Assembly (NCBI RefSeq): GCF_014199195.1
Contig: NZ_JACIJE010000008.1
Span: 62,001 to 126,000, forward strand
Direction of reading: 5' to 3'
Length of the DNA: 64,000 nt
DNA from: Neoroseomonas alkaliterrae
GTDB taxonomy: Bacteria > Pseudomonadota > Alphaproteobacteria > Acetobacterales > Acetobacteraceae
Positions within the stretch are counted from its first letter, which is position 1. The number at the start of each line of letters is the position of its first letter. This document shows positions 1-7,428 of the stretch, one piece after another. The translations under genes and the position numbers were made by a program. The notes under the pieces were generated by a model that ran no database searches, had not been told where the DNA came from, and was given only the letters and a program-made list of their open reading frames with translations.

Positions 1-1099
1 CGGTGCGGATGATGCAGTCGAGCAGCGCATCCCCCGCCTCGTCGAGGTTCATCCTCTTCTGCAGCAGCCCGGTCACGTCCACGTCGATGTGCTCGGACAT
101 GGTGCGCTGGGTGCGCGGATTCGCCGTCAGCTTGATGACCGGCAGGATCGGGTTGCCGATCACGTTGCCCTGGCCGGTGGGGAAGGTGTGCACCGCGAAG
201 CCCGAGGCGGCGCAGAGCGTCACCATCTCGGCCGCCGCCGAGGAGGAATCCATGAACCACAGCCCCGGATGCGTCGGCTCCTCGGCCTTGTCGAGCACGC
301 CGTCCACGGTGCACTTCTTGCCGATCTTCTGGATGTTGCCGAGCGCCTTCTCCTCGATGGTGGTCAGGCCGCCCTCGATGTTGCCCTTGGTCGGCTGGCT
401 CTCGGAGAGGTCGTTGGTCTTGTTCGCCTCGATCACCGCCTGGTAGCGGTTGAACATCTTCATGAACTGCTCGGCGATCTCGGGCGTGCGGCAGCGCGCG
501 GCGACCAGGTGCTCGCCGCCGGTGATCTCCGAGGTCTCGCCGAAGACCAGCGTGTTGCCGTTCTCCCAGAGCTTGTCGAAGGAGTTGCCGACGGTCGGGC
601 AGGAGGCGAGGCCCGAAGTCGTGTCGCTCTCGCCGCATTTGGTCGAGACCCAGAGCTCCTGGATCGGCGCGCGGGTCTTCTTGAGCCCCGTCGCGTACTT
701 CACCATGCGGTAGGCGGCGCGCGAGGCGGCGGCGATGGTGTTGATGTCGCCGTTCTGCTCGATCGAGAAGGCCTCGACCGGCTTGCCGGTCTTGGCGATG
801 CCCTCGGCGACCTTGCCGGTCCAGCCCGGCTCGATGCCGATCACCACCACGGCGGCGACGTTGGGGTTGCAGCCGGTGCCGATGATGGTGCGGAAATGCA
901 GGTCGAGGTCGGCGCCGAACTGCAGCCGCCCATAGGCATGGGGGATGGCGAGCGTGCCCTGGATGTTGCGCGCCACACCTTCGGCCGCGGCGTTGGAGAT
1001 GTCGTCCACGGGCAGGATCAGGACGTGGTTGCGCACGCCCATGCGGCCATTGTCGCGCCGCCAGCCCTCGAAGGTCGCGTTCCTGAGGTTGATGCCCAT
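1..1099 (-). CDS. UxaA/SuyB-family dehydratase (lyase) large subunit, 3' end cut by window edge
   Basis: This is the large catalytic subunit of the altronate dehydratase / (2R)-sulfolactate sulfo-lyase superfamily, which eliminates water or sulfite from hydroxy acids in the cytoplasm. About 366 codons are visible; the C-terminus lies off the left edge. Family motifs seen are GCNPNV near residue 92, a cysteine-containing stretch [12 protein letters not shown], and a C-terminal [12 protein letters not shown]. It begins with ATG at 1099, only 5 nt after the stop of the small SAF-domain gene, so the two form one operon. The split small/large arrangement is like SuyA/SuyB; in UxaA proper the two parts are usually fused. 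The substrate (sulfolactate, altronate/galactarate or another hydroxy acid) cannot be told from sequence alone. The divergent GntR-family gene is the likely regulator. Confidence 0.85.
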   Translation of the reverse strand, partial: MGINLRNATFEGWRRDNGRMGVRNHVLILPVDDISNAAAEGVARNIQGTLAIPHAYGRLQFGADLDLHFRTIIGTGCNPNVAAVVVIGIEPGWTGKVAEGIAKTGKPVEAFSIEQNGDINTIAAASRAAYRMVKYATGLKKTRAPIQELWVSTKCGESDTTSGLASCPTVGNSFDKLWENGNTLVFGETSEITGGEHLVAARCRTPEIAEQFMKMFNRYQAVIEANKTNDLSESQPTKGNIEGGLTTIEEKALGNIQKIGKKCTVDGVLDKAEEPTHPGLWFMDSSSAAAEMVTLCAASGFAVHTFPTGQGNVIGNPILPVIKLTANPRTQRTMSEHIDVDVTGLLQKRMNLDEAGDALLDCIIRT

Positions 1100-1104
1100 G
1101 GCGC

Positions 1105-1389
1105 TCACCACCGCTTCGTCTTGACGTTGTGCACGTGCAGATGCTCGCCCGCGCCGATGTCGGCGACGGCACGGCCGATGTCCACGCCGTACTTGATGAT
1201 CGTGTCGCCGGCCTTGATGTCGCGGATCGCGACCTTGTGGCCGATCGGGATGTCGGACTTCGCCGGGAACTCGATCATCCGGTCCTGGTCCATGATCCAG
1301 CCGTTCAGCGTCTGCCCGGCCTTCACACCCTCGACGACCACGACGCCGACGGAATCGCCTTCGTCATGGACGCAGAAATGCACGGTCAT
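1105..1389 (-). CDS. SAF-domain small subunit of UxaA/SuyA-type lyase
   Basis: A 94-residue protein that is essentially one SAF domain, as in SuyA or the N-terminal domain of altronate/galactarate dehydratase. It is thought to help form the active site with the large subunit encoded 5 nt downstream. Seen: [18 protein letters not shown] at the start, [12 protein letters not shown] in the middle, [11 protein letters not shown] and a histidine-rich end ([10 protein letters not shown]). A strong Shine-Dalgarno (GGGAGGG in the minus strand, about 1396-1403) precedes the ATG at 1389. It is the first gene of the operon and diverges from the GntR gene across 68 nt. Family assignment is good; exact substrate unknown. 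Confidence 0.82.
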   Translation of the reverse strand: MTVHFCVHDEGDSVGVVVVEGVKAGQTLNGWIMDQDRMIEFPAKSDIPIGHKVAIRDIKAGDTIIKYGVDIGRAVADIGAGEHLHVHNVKTKRW

Positions 1390-1438
1390 CGTGCCCGCCC
1401 TCCCTCGCTCGGTTGCGCCGGGTGAGGCTAGGCGAGGC

Positions 1439-1463
1439 TTGACCCATGGTCAACTAGATGACC
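1439..1463. promoter_or_regulatory. Overlapping inverted repeats, probable GntR-family operator
   Basis: Two inverted repeats overlap between the divergent SAF-domain gene and the GntR gene: TTGACC-cat-GGTCAA at 1439-1453 and GGTCA-actaga-TGACC at 1448-1463. The second has the GT(n)AC shape expected of GntR-family sites. It covers the first proposed start codon (ATG 1458) of the regulator and sits just upstream of an alternative ATG at 1467, which fits autoregulation plus control of the divergent lyase operon. The pattern is seen; the binding protein is inferred from position. Confidence 0.5.
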
Positions 1464-2222
1464 TATATGAATGCCGTGAACGCGGAACCGCCCCTCTGGC
1501 GCATGATCCGGGATTCGCTGGAAGCGGCGCTCGCCGCCGGCGAATACCCGGCCGGCCGGCCGCTGCCCTCCGAGGCGCGGCTCGCCGCCCGCTTCGGCTG
1601 CGCCATCGGCACCGTCCGCCGCGCCGTGGACGAACTGGTGGCCGCCCGCGCCCTGGTCCGCCGCCAGGGCAAGGGCACCTTCGTGCCCGACATCGACGAG
1701 ATGACGCGCCGCGCGCCCGATGCGCCGGACCGCACCGCCTACTACTTCTTCCACATTCGCCCCCGGGACGGCACGCGCGCGCTGCCCGCGACGGAACTGC
1801 TCGCCTTCCGCGCCTCGGTGCCCTGCCCGGCCTGGATCGCGCCGCATCTCGGCATCGCGCCGCGCGCGCCCATGATCTTCGCGCGCAACCTCCAGCGCAT
1901 CGGCGGGCGGGCGGTGGTGCTCGACGACCTCTGGCTGCCGGCCGCGCTGTTCCCCGGCCTCGACCGGGCCGGCTTCGCGGGGCGGGAGGGGACGGTCTAT
2001 GGCCTCTACCAGAAGCGCTTCGGCCTGTCCGTGATCCGCACGGATGAGCGCCTGCGCGCCGTCTCCGCGCCCCCGGCGGCAGCCGCCGCGCTCGGCCTGC
2101 CCGCCGGCGCGCCGGTGCTGCGCATCCAGCGCGTCGCGCTCGCGATCGGCGAAAGGCCGGTGGAAATGCGCATCTCCCATGCCGACACGCGGGAGCATGA
2201 ATACTTCAACACCCTCGCCTGA
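1458..2222 (+). CDS. GntR-family transcriptional regulator with UTRA domain (HutC subfamily)
   Basis: A 254-residue DNA-binding repressor or activator with an N-terminal winged helix (about residues 12-80; PLPSEARLAARFGCAIGTVRRAVDEL is the recognition region, followed by GKGTFV) and a C-terminal UTRA effector domain (about 95-250) that normally binds a small metabolite. It is divergent from the lyase operon and is its likely regulator. Starts at ATG 1458 and ATG 1467 are both possible; neither has a clear ribosome binding site. An inverted repeat covers 1448-1463, which would favour 1467 if that repeat is the operator. The effector is probably the lyase substrate, an inference from context only. 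Confidence 0.88.
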   Translation: MTYMNAVNAEPPLWRMIRDSLEAALAAGEYPAGRPLPSEARLAARFGCAIGTVRRAVDELVAARALVRRQGKGTFVPDIDEMTRRAPDAPDRTAYYFFHIRPRDGTRALPATELLAFRASVPCPAWIAPHLGIAPRAPMIFARNLQRIGGRAVVLDDLWLPAALFPGLDRAGFAGREGTVYGLYQKRFGLSVIRTDERLRAVSAPPAAAAALGLPAGAPVLRIQRVALAIGERPVEMRISHADTREHEYFNTLA

Positions 2223-2259
2223 CATGGCACAGAACAGGCGCTGACAGGGGAGAACCGCC

Positions 2260-3114
2260 ATGGCCGGCGTCTACTGGTACGATGGAACATGGTCCACCGA
2301 GGAGCCGAAGATCCTCGGGCCGATGGACCACGCCTTCTGGCTCGGTTCGGTCATTTTCGACGGTGCGCGCGCCATCCGCGGCTTCGCCCCCGACCTCGAC
2401 CGCCATTGCGCCCGCGCCGTCGCCTCCGCCCGCGCGATGCTGATGAAGCCGACCAGGACGCCGGCCGAGATCGAGGCGCTGTGCCGCGAGGGCATCCGCC
2501 GCATGGGGCCGGAGGCCGAACTCTACGTCCGGCCGATGTTCTTCATCCGCAAGGGCCTCGGCGCGGCGCGGCCCGATCCGGACAGCACGGATTTCGTCCT
2601 TGCCATCTACGACAGCCCGCTGCCCGCCTGGGCGGGCTTCTCGGCGGTGATGGCCCCCTTCCGCCGCCCCACGCCGGAGATGGCGCCGACCGACGCCAAG
2701 GCCGCCTGCCTCTACCCGAACGGCGCCCGCGCCTCGGCCTTCGCCGCCGCGCAGGGCGCTGACAATGCCGTGATGTGCGACGCGATGGGCCATGTCGCGG
2801 AATTCGCCAGCGCCAATCTCTGGTTCGCCAAGGATGGCCGCGTGGTGACGCCCGCGGTCAACCACACCTTCCTCAACGGCATCACCCGCCAGCGCGTGCT
2901 CGCGCTGTTCCGCGAGGCCGGCGTCGCGGTCGAGGAACGCACGGTCAAGGCGGCCGAGCTCGACACGGCCGACGAGATCTTCTCCACCGGCAACTACGCC
3001 AAGGTGCAGCCCTGCACGCGCTACAACGGGCGCGACATGCAGATCGGCCGCTTCGCGACGCAGGCGCGGGAACTCTACTGGCGCTGGATGCAATCCCAGC
3101 CGAAGGTCGCCTGA
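2260..3114 (+). CDS. Class IV aminotransferase (branched-chain aminotransferase family)
   Basis: A 284-residue PLP enzyme of fold type IV, most like branched-chain amino acid aminotransferases, transferring the amino group between branched-chain amino acids and 2-oxoglutarate in the cytoplasm. Seen: FDGARAIRGF (about 33-42), substrate-loop RPMFFIRKG, the probable PLP lysine K147 in TDAKAACLY, the conserved EFASANLW following it, and phosphate-binding NGITRQRV. A good ribosome binding site (AGGGGAG) precedes ATG 2260. It is only distantly like the second branched-chain aminotransferase at 57781, so the window holds two subclasses; D-amino-acid aminotransferase or aminodeoxychorismate lyase activity is a less likely alternative. 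It is followed by a strong hairpin. Confidence 0.85.
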   Translation: MAGVYWYDGTWSTEEPKILGPMDHAFWLGSVIFDGARAIRGFAPDLDRHCARAVASARAMLMKPTRTPAEIEALCREGIRRMGPEAELYVRPMFFIRKGLGAARPDPDSTDFVLAIYDSPLPAWAGFSAVMAPFRRPTPEMAPTDAKAACLYPNGARASAFAAAQGADNAVMCDAMGHVAEFASANLWFAKDGRVVTPAVNHTFLNGITRQRVLALFREAGVAVEERTVKAAELDTADEIFSTGNYAKVQPCTRYNGRDMQIGRFATQARELYWRWMQSQPKVA

Positions 3115-3121
3115 GCCCTCG

Positions 3122-3158
3122 GCCAGCGGGCGAAAGGTCCAACCCTTCGCCCGCTGGC
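3122..3158. terminator. 16-bp GC hairpin, terminator-like, member of dispersed hairpin family
   Basis: Arms run 3122-3137 and 3143-3158 with a 5-nt loop. One A-C mismatch on the plus strand becomes a G-U pair in a minus-strand RNA. It begins 8 nt after the aminotransferase stop, in the convergent gap with fliI. There is no U-tract. The core CGGGCGAAAGG / CCCTTCGCCCG recurs elsewhere in the window (see findings). Confidence 0.6.
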
Positions 3159-3201
3159 ATGGCGCGCGGGGCTGGTGGGCGCCCGCGCGCGAAACCGGGT
3201 G
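3146..3201. repeat. Dispersed intergenic repeat, copy A
   Basis: From TTCGCCCGCTGGC onward, about 55 nt match the intergenic stretch 25778-25833 (copy B) with few substitutions; both contain TGGCGCGCGGGG followed by a CCGCGCGCG block. Both copies follow the right arm of a CGAA...TTCG hairpin, so hairpin plus tail may be one repeat unit. No coding potential was seen. Confidence 0.55.
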
Positions 3202-3244
3202 ATGATGCGCAGCCGCCAACGGATCGGGCGTCGCCCGCCGCGCA

Positions 3245-4573
3245 TCACGCCCCGCCCAGCGCCGCGGCGAGCGCGGCGAAGGCCTGATCCGGGTCCGACG
3301 CCTCGCCCTTCGGCTGGGCAAGCACCGCCTCGATCGCCGGGGCGAGGCGCACCGCCTCGTCCGCCGCCTCGTCATGCCCGGCGCGATAGGCGCCGAGCCG
3401 CACCAGGTCCCTCACCTCGGCATAGGTCGAGAGCATCCGCCGTGCCTGAGCGACCAGCGGGCGCTCATGCGCATCGAGCACCCCGGGCGCGGTGCGCGAC
3501 AGGGAGCGCAGCACATCCACCGGCGGGTATCGCCCCTCCTCGGCGATGCGGCGGTCGAGCACCACATGCCCGTCGAGGATGCCGCGCACCGCGTCCGCCA
3601 CCGGCTCGTCATGGTCGTCGCCCTCGACCAGCACGGTGAAAAGCGCCGTGATCGCGCCGCCGCAGCCTTCGATCCCCGGCCCCGCGCGTTCCAGCAGGCG
3701 CGGCAGTTCGGTGAAGACGGAGGGCGGATAGCCGCGCGTCGCCGGCGGCTCGCGCACCGCGAGGCCGATCTCGCGCAGCGCCAGGGCGAAGCGCGTCACG
3801 CTGTCCATCAGCAGCAGCACCTGCCTGCCCTGGTCGCGGAAATGCTCGGCCACCGTCATGGCGGCGTAGGCGGCCTCGCGCCGCATCGGCGCGGCGGTGT
3901 CCGAGGTCGCGCAGATGACGACCGACTTCGCGAGGCGCGCGGGGCCGAGATCGTCCTCGATGAACTCGCGCAGTTCGCGCCCGCGCTCGCCGACCAGCGC
4001 GAAGACGATCACATCCGCCGCCACACCGCCCGCGAGCATGGCGAGCAGCGTGGACTTGCCCACCCCGGAGGCGGCGAACAGGCCGAGCCGCTGCCCTTGC
4101 CGGACCGGGGCGAAGATGTCGAGCGCCCGCACGCCGAGCCCCATCCGCGGCCCGAGCCGCGCGCGCTGCCCGGCGGGCGGCGCCGGCGCGTGGGTGGCGC
4201 GCGGCAGGGCGCCGGGCGCGGGCGGCGGGCGGCCATCCATCGGCACGCCCATCGGGTCCAGCACGCGCCCGAGCCAGGCATCGGAGACCGCGAGCGCCGG
4301 CCGCGGCGCGAGCACCGCGCGCAGCCCATCCGACAGGCCGGCGAGCGGGCCCATGGCGATGGCCTCCGCCCGGCCATCCCGGAAGGCGGCGATCTCGGCC
4401 AGCGCCTCGGCGCCGTTGGGCGCGGTCAGGCGCACGCGGTCGCCGATGGCGGCCATGGGGCCGAAGCCCTCCAGCGTCACGGCAAGGCCGCCGAGACCGG
4501 CCACGGTGCCATGCAGGGTCTCGCGCGGCAGGAGGTCGAGCGCGGCGGCGGCGGCGCGCATGTCAGGGGGCAT
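3245..4573 (-). CDS. fliI: Flagellar export-type ATPase FliI
   Basis: A 442-residue ATPase of the FliI/SctN type, which energises export of flagellar (or type III) proteins at the inner membrane. Walker A is ASGVGKST at about residues 168-175 and Walker B VLLLMD at about 252-257; ALVGERGRELREF and the RGYPPSVF motif are typical of the family. Length matches FliI. No other flagellar gene lies within the window: neighbours are an aminotransferase (convergent) and mtnP (same strand, upstream, separated by 104 nt with a hairpin). FliI rather than a type III secretion ATPase is favoured by sequence, but without its partners the system cannot be fixed. Confidence 0.88.
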   Translation of the reverse strand: MPPDMRAAAAALDLLPRETLHGTVAGLGGLAVTLEGFGPMAAIGDRVRLTAPNGAEALAEIAAFRDGRAEAIAMGPLAGLSDGLRAVLAPRPALAVSDAWLGRVLDPMGVPMDGRPPPAPGALPRATHAPAPPAGQRARLGPRMGLGVRALDIFAPVRQGQRLGLFAASGVGKSTLLAMLAGGVAADVIVFALVGERGRELREFIEDDLGPARLAKSVVICATSDTAAPMRREAAYAAMTVAEHFRDQGRQVLLLMDSVTRFALALREIGLAVREPPATRGYPPSVFTELPRLLERAGPGIEGCGGAITALFTVLVEGDDHDEPVADAVRGILDGHVVLDRRIAEEGRYPPVDVLRSLSRTAPGVLDAHERPLVAQARRMLSTYAEVRDLVRLGAYRAGHDEAADEAVRLAPAIEAVLAQPKGEASDPDQAFAALAAALGGA

Positions 4574-4632
4574 GGCGCCAGGATGACCGGGACGGCTTTG
4601 CGGGGGCTTAACGCCGGAGGGGCATCATCCCG

Positions 4633-4654
4633 CCGAAAGCCGAAAGGCCTTCGG
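4633..4654 (-). terminator. 9-bp hairpin 3' of mtnP, GGCCTTCGG type
   Basis: CCGAAAGCC (4633-4641), a 4-nt loop and GGCCTTCGG (4646-4654). One position pairs only as G-U in the minus-strand RNA, which argues for a role in the mtnP transcript. The surrounding 35 nt closely match the hairpin at 21854-21875 that follows the alcohol dehydrogenase gene. No U-tract. Confidence 0.55.
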
Positions 4655-4677
4655 AAACCGGTTCGCGGAGGCGCGCG

Positions 4678-5556
4678 TCAGAGGACGCGCCGCGCCACCA
4701 CGTCGAGCTTCGCAAGCAGCGCAGGATCGCGCTTCTCGGGCGCGGTGATCAGCGCATGGTCCAGCGCGCGGTCGCAGCCGGCAGGGCAGGGGCCGCGCGG
4801 CGCGCCGAGCCTCGGCACCACCGCCTTGACCAGCGCGCGGGCGCGTTCGGCATTGCCGAACAGCACCTTCACCACCTGCTCGACCGTCACATGGTCGTGG
4901 TCCGGATGCCAGCAGTCGTAGTCCGTGACCATGGCCATCGTCGCGTAGCAGAGCTCCGCCTCGCGGGCGAGCTTGGCTTCGGGCATGTTGGTCATGCCGA
5001 TCACGTCGCAGCCCCACTGGCGGTAGAGCAGGCTCTCGGCCCTGGTGCTGAACTGCGGGCCTTCCATCACGAGGTAGGTGCCGCCGCGCGTCAGCGGCAG
5101 CGCGATCTCGCGCGCCGCCGCCTCCAGCGCGTCGCCGAGGCGCGGGCAGACCGGATGCGCGACCGAGACATGGGCGACGCAGCCCGGGCCGAAGAAGGAC
5201 TTCTCCCGCGCGAAGGTGCGGTCGATGAACTGATCCACGATGACGAAGTGGCCCGGCGGCAGCTCCTCCTTCAGCGAGCCCACGGCCGAGAGCGAGATGA
5301 GCTCGGTGCAACCGATCCGCTTCATCGCGTCGATGTTGGCGCGGTAGTTCAGCGCCGAGGGCGGCGTCGGGTGCCCGCGCCCGTGGCGCGGCAGGAAGGC
5401 GACCCGCACGCCCGAGAGCACGCCGGTCAGGATCTCGTCCGAAGGCTCGCCCCAGGGGGTGGAAACCCTGACCCAGCGGCGCTCCTCGAGCCCGTCGAGG
5501 TCATAGACGCCCGATCCGCCGATGAAGCCGATCATGGGGGTGATGGTCTCGGGCAT
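4678..5556 (-). CDS. mtnP: S-methyl-5'-thioadenosine phosphorylase
   Basis: Cytoplasmic enzyme (292 aa) that splits methylthioadenosine with phosphate into adenine and 5-methylthioribose-1-phosphate, the entry to methionine salvage after polyamine or homoserine-lactone synthesis. Seen: IGGSGVYDL near the N-terminus (phosphate-binding), LPRHGRGH, the YRANIDA motif, MEGPQFSTRAES (substrate binding) and IGMTNMPEAKLAREAELCYA, all typical of MtnP rather than PNP. No other methionine-salvage gene adjoins it. It is monocistronic by appearance and followed by a hairpin. Confidence 0.93.
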   Translation of the reverse strand: MPETITPMIGFIGGSGVYDLDGLEERRWVRVSTPWGEPSDEILTGVLSGVRVAFLPRHGRGHPTPPSALNYRANIDAMKRIGCTELISLSAVGSLKEELPPGHFVIVDQFIDRTFAREKSFFGPGCVAHVSVAHPVCPRLGDALEAAAREIALPLTRGGTYLVMEGPQFSTRAESLLYRQWGCDVIGMTNMPEAKLAREAELCYATMAMVTDYDCWHPDHDHVTVEQVVKVLFGNAERARALVKAVVPRLGAPRGPCPAGCDRALDHALITAPEKRDPALLAKLDVVARRVL

Positions 5557-5593
5557 GGGCGCTCGTCTCCGTGGCTGCGGCGCGGGCGGTTTA

Positions 5594-5609
5594 GCGCGGC
5601 CGGCCGCGC
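5594..5609. promoter_or_regulatory. 16-bp perfect palindrome between mtnP and lipoprotein gene
   Basis: GCGCGGCCGGCCGCGC is self-complementary, nested inside TTAGC (5591-5595) and GCTAA (5612-5616). It lies in the 69-nt divergent gap between mtnP and the small lipoprotein gene. It could be an operator or just GC-rich sequence; nothing identifies a binding protein. Confidence 0.25.
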
Positions 5610-5625
5610 GTGCTAAGCGCCCGGC

Positions 5626-5820
5626 ATGACATGCGCCGCCGCCCTCCGAATCCTCGCCCCCGTCCTGCTTCTCGCCGCGGCGCTTGCCGCCTGCGGGGAC
5701 CGCGCATCGGAACGCGGCGGCCTCGGCCCGCGCGGCACCGCCCTGCCGCCGCCCGACCCGGTGACCGGCGCGGAGCGGACGGCGCTGCCCGGCCGCGAGG
5801 CGCCCGCCCTCAGACGTTGA
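5626..5820 (+). CDS. Small lipoprotein (64 aa)
   Basis: A short protein with a clear lipoprotein signal: a hydrophobic stretch (ILAPVLLLAAALAA, about residues 9-22) and lipobox LAAC with Cys23, followed by a proline- and glycine-rich tail with no domain. After processing only about 40 residues would remain, anchored in a membrane. It is divergent from mtnP and convergent with ychF, whose last codons it overlaps by 11 nt. Function unknown; LptM-like small lipoproteins are an alternative by size only. Confidence 0.6.
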   Translation: MTCAAALRILAPVLLLAAALAACGDRASERGGLGPRGTALPPPDPVTGAERTALPGREAPALRR

Positions 5821-6904
5821 AGCGGAAGAGCATCACGTCGCCGTCCTTGACGACGTAGTCCTTGCCCTCGACCCGCATCTTGCCTGCTTCCTTGGCCCCC
5901 TGCTCGCCGCCGAGCGCCACGTAGTCCTCATAGGCGATGGTCTCGGCGGCGATGAAGCCGCGCTCGAAGTCGCCATGGATCACGCCCGCCGCCTGCGGGG
6001 CCTTGGTGCCCTTCACGATGGTCCAGGCGCGCGCCTCCTTCGGCCCCACCGTGAAATAGGTGATCAGGCCGAGCAGCGCGTAGCCGGCGCGGATGATGCG
6101 GTCGAGCCCGGAATCCTCGAGCCCGAGCGAGGCCAGGAAATCCGCCCGGTCCGCCTCGGGCATCTGGCTGATCTCGGCCTCGATCGCGGCCGAGACCACC
6201 ACCGCCTGGGCGCCCTCGGCGCGCGCCTTCTCGAACACGCGGGCCGAATGCGCGTTGCCGGTCGCGGCGCTGGCCTCGTCCACGTTCGCGACATAGAGCA
6301 CGGGCTTGGTCGTCATGAGCTGCAGCCGGGCGGCGGCCGCTTCCTCGCCCTTCGGCACGGCGGTCCGCGCGGGCCTGCCGGCCTCCAACGCGGCCCTGAT
6401 CGGCTCGATCAGGGCCATCTGCGCGACCGCCTCCTTGTCCCCGCCGCGGGCGCGCTTCACGAGGCCCTGGGCGCGCTTCTCGAGCGATTCGAGGTCCGCG
6501 AGCATCAGTTCCGTCTCGACCGTCTCGGCGTCGCGGATCGGGTCCACGCTGCCCTCGACATGGGTGATGTCCCCGTCCTCGAAGCAGCGCAGGACATGGA
6601 CGATGGCATCCACCTCCCGGATGTTCGCGAGGAACTGGTTGCCGAGCCCCTCGCCCTTCGACGCGCCGCGCACGAGCCCCGCGATGTCCACGAATTCGAG
6701 GCTGGTCGGGACGATCTTCTGGCTCTTGCCGATCCGCGCCAGCGTCTCGAGCCGCTTGTCCGGCACCGCCACGCGGCCGACATTCGGCTCGATGGTGCAG
6801 AAGGGGTAGTTCGCCGCCTGCGCGGCGGCCGTCTGCGTGAGCGCGTTGAAGAGGGTGGACTTGCCGACATTCGGCAGGCCCACGATGCCGCAGTTGAAGC
6901 CCAT
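5810..6904 (-). CDS. ychF: Redox-regulated ATPase YchF (Obg family)
   Basis: A 364-residue cytosolic P-loop NTPase of the Obg family that binds ribosomes and hydrolyses ATP. G1 is GLPNVGKST near residue 8; the usual NKxD motif is replaced (YVANVDEAS), the mark of YchF and the reason it prefers ATP; DIAGLVRGASKGEGLGNQF is the G3/switch region; the C-terminal TGS domain is present (EARAWTIVKGTKAPQAAGVIHGDFERGFI). It is the last gene of rplY-pth-X-X-ychF; pth-ychF adjacency is common in bacteria, and here two unknown paralogues separate them. The start lies 1 nt beyond the preceding stop. Confidence 0.95.
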   Translation of the reverse strand: MGFNCGIVGLPNVGKSTLFNALTQTAAAQAANYPFCTIEPNVGRVAVPDKRLETLARIGKSQKIVPTSLEFVDIAGLVRGASKGEGLGNQFLANIREVDAIVHVLRCFEDGDITHVEGSVDPIRDAETVETELMLADLESLEKRAQGLVKRARGGDKEAVAQMALIEPIRAALEAGRPARTAVPKGEEAAAARLQLMTTKPVLYVANVDEASAATGNAHSARVFEKARAEGAQAVVVSAAIEAEISQMPEADRADFLASLGLEDSGLDRIIRAGYALLGLITYFTVGPKEARAWTIVKGTKAPQAAGVIHGDFERGFIAAETIAYEDYVALGGEQGAKEAGKMRVEGKDYVVKDGDVMLFRFNV

Positions 6905-6905
6905 C

Positions 6906-7403
6906 TCAGTCTCCCTGGCCGCCCACCGGCGGTGCCGCCTTGCGCCAGGCGGCGGCGAATTCCTCGGCGAAGGTCTCCGCGATCATCGCCGCGGCGACGC
7001 GCGCCGCGCCGTCATCGGTGATGGGCGCCAGCGCCGCCGCGCGCAGGTGCCCCAGGATCTCCTCGATCGAGAGCGAACCGCGCGGCAGCCGGCCCACCGT
7101 CTCGTGCGCGGCGCGCACCACGTCCCCGCTGCTGCGCAGCAGGTGCCGCGCGGCCGTCAGCAGCGCGCCGGCGAGGGCTGCGGATTCGCGCGTGCCCTCG
7201 CGCATCACGCGCCGGTCCTCGGCCTCGGGCGAGTTGCCGTCGATCATGAACATGTCGAGCGTCTCGCGCACGCCGGCGGCGGCGCGGGCGAGGCTCTCCG
7301 CCTCCCGCACCAGCGCCGAGGCCAGGATCGCCGTGCCGTTCGCGATGTCCTGCGGGCCGGGGCCGTTATAGCCCTGGCCGGGCGCAAACGCCTCCTCCAT
7401 CAC
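6906..7403 (-). CDS. Unknown protein, second of a tandem paralogue pair (165 aa)
   Basis: Not recognised. It is a largely helical alanine-rich protein with no signal peptide or membrane segment. It is clearly a paralogue of the gene just upstream (7429-7908): both share QDIANG/QDLANG near the start, a fully identical DGNSPEAEDRRV block (about residues 57-68), then a helical LL..ARxLLR region, GRLxRGxLSxEEILGxxRAAAL and an AAAMIAETF-like end. The stop is 1 nt from the ychF start, so it is co-transcribed with ychF and pth. A role linked to translation is suggested only by neighbours. The charged DGNSPEAEDRRV block is the best candidate for a functional site. Confidence 0.75.
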   Translation of the reverse strand: MMEEAFAPGQGYNGPGPQDIANGTAILASALVREAESLARAAAGVRETLDMFMIDGNSPEAEDRRVMREGTRESAALAGALLTAARHLLRSSGDVVRAAHETVGRLPRGSLSIEEILGHLRAAALAPITDDGAARVAAAMIAETFAEEFAAAWRKAAPPVGGQGD

Positions 7404-7428
7404 ATCCTCCAGGGGGCCGGCGCGCCGC

